A DNA stretch of 6,046 nucleotides from Pleionea sp041589565. GTDB lineage: Bacteria; Pseudomonadota; Gammaproteobacteria; Enterobacterales; Kangiellaceae. Both the position numbers and the translations under genes were made by a program. The stretch lies in the NCBI GenBank assembly GCA_041589565.1, contig JBFHVL010000196.1, forward strand, positions 1 through 6,046, written 5' to 3'. Below, piece by piece: positions 5,508-6,046 of the stretch (the stretch's first letter is position 1; every line of letters starts with the position of its first letter). The notes beneath the pieces were generated by a model. The model worked only from the letters and a program-made list of their open reading frames with translations. It searched no databases and had not been told where the DNA came from.

Positions 5508-6046
5508 TTACTTTACGGTCATTACTTCTTTCAATGTCATCAACGCTTCATGAGTCATTTGGCGACAGCGTTCCGCACTACGACCCAGCACATTACCAAT
5601 TTCACGAAAGCTTTGTGGCGGGGAGCCTTCCAGTCCAAATCTCAAGACCAAAACCTTTCTCAATACTTCGGGTAATTGGTTCAGATGCTTAGATAACGAG
5701 TTTCGTGTGATAACGATATCGTCTATTGCGCTATCTTGCGCAACCAATAGCGGGGCTAAAGAAAGGTCGCTGTCTTCTGAGGATAATGGCGCATCAATCG
5801 ATAAGTCAGGCTTCGCAAGCTGCAATAACCGTTCGACCTTTTTAGGTGGAAGGTGCTGCTTCCGAGCAACCTGGTTCAATTTCTCCCGACTCTGATATTC
5901 GCCAGCATGTTCGAACTCACGTAACACCTGCAACATTTGCTCCACCAGATTGTCTGGCTTTCTGACCAGCCCGCCCTGCTTTCGAACATATAAGGTAATA
6001 CTGTGCCGAATCCACCACCAAGCATAAGTAGAAAACTTATGTTCTC
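5508..6046 (-). CDS. Sigma-70 family RNA polymerase sigma factor, regions 2.3 to 4.2 (5' end outside window)
   Basis: The frame stays open to the right edge; 178 C-terminal residues are visible, and a GTG at 5945 is internal, not the start. Seen in order: region 2.3-2.4, KFSTYAWWWIRHSIT (visible residues 3-17), matching KFSTYATWWIRQAIT of RpoD; a region 3 helix set (about 34-80, with KVERLLQLAKPDLSID resembling the RpoD/RpoS form); an acidic linker (about 84-112); and region 4, LPEVLRKVLVLRFGLEG (124-140), then a helix-turn-helix FREIGNVLGRSAERCRQ (146-162). Presence of region 3 and the FSTYA-WWIR motif excludes ECF factors and points to RpoD/RpoS-like group 2. It is not RpoD itself: the DNA-reading residues differ from consensus (Gln437 position is His14, Arg441 is Leu18, Arg448 is Gly25, His455 is Asn32, Arg584 is Ala157). 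Melting residues Tyr7, Trp10 and Trp11 are kept. It was not matched to RpoS or a flagellar or heat-shock factor. The lipoprotein gene follows on the same strand. Confidence 0.9.
   Translation of the reverse strand, partial: EHKFSTYAWWWIRHSITLYVRKQGGLVRKPDNLVEQMLQVLREFEHAGEYQSREKLNQVARKQHLPPKKVERLLQLAKPDLSIDAPLSSEDSDLSLAPLLVAQDSAIDDIVITRNSLSKHLNQLPEVLRKVLVLRFGLEGSPPQSFREIGNVLGRSAERCRQMTHEALMTLKEVMTVK

Noticed and set aside
5348..5895. Plus-strand open frames opposite the lipoprotein and sigma genes
   Set aside because: They cover conserved sigma regions and the signal peptide in antisense, with no domain or binding site of their own.
5508..5945. GTG at 5945 as the start of a 145-residue regulator
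   Set aside because: Translation upstream of it gives sigma region 2.3-2.4 in the same frame up to the window edge, so the GTG is an internal Val codon.

Overview
The window looks like chromosomal DNA of a gammaproteobacterium, probably a marine or environmental one with roughly balanced GC. The reasons are the hemD-hemX-hemY order, which is typical of Gammaproteobacteria, a RimO close to the Enterobacteria/Pseudomonas type, and a sigma-70 group 2 type sigma factor. The genus cannot be fixed from the sequence alone. There is no stretch of 300 bases without a gene.

Left part (1-4256, + strand): a tight run of four genes. It opens with the 3' part of hemD (uroporphyrinogen-III synthase). Four bases later comes hemX, a single-pass membrane protein with a coiled coil. 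hemX overlaps hemY by 4 bases (ATGA); hemY encodes a two-pass membrane protein with TPR-like helices. After an 11-base gap comes rimO, the radical-SAM methylthiotransferase for ribosomal protein S12. The spacing points to one transcript, probably starting upstream of the window at hemC. It ends at a clear intrinsic terminator (4287-4312).

Right part (4297-6046, - strand): a convergent pair. The first gene to be read, running in from beyond the right edge, is the 3' part of a sigma-70 family factor with regions 2.3 to 4.2 visible. Its DNA-contacting residues in region 2.4 differ from the housekeeping consensus, including His at the position of E. coli RpoD Gln437. Downstream by 83 bases is a gene with a TTG start for a predicted lipoprotein that looks like a TIM-barrel glycoside hydrolase of uncertain specificity. 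Its stop codon lies inside the hairpin of the rimO terminator, so the two transcription units meet with no free spacer.

The left part is ordinary housekeeping, apart from rimO being attached to the hem cluster. The least familiar part is the sigma factor and lipoprotein pair: an alternative sigma factor with altered promoter-reading residues, next to a putative surface carbohydrate-active protein. A regulatory link between them is inference.
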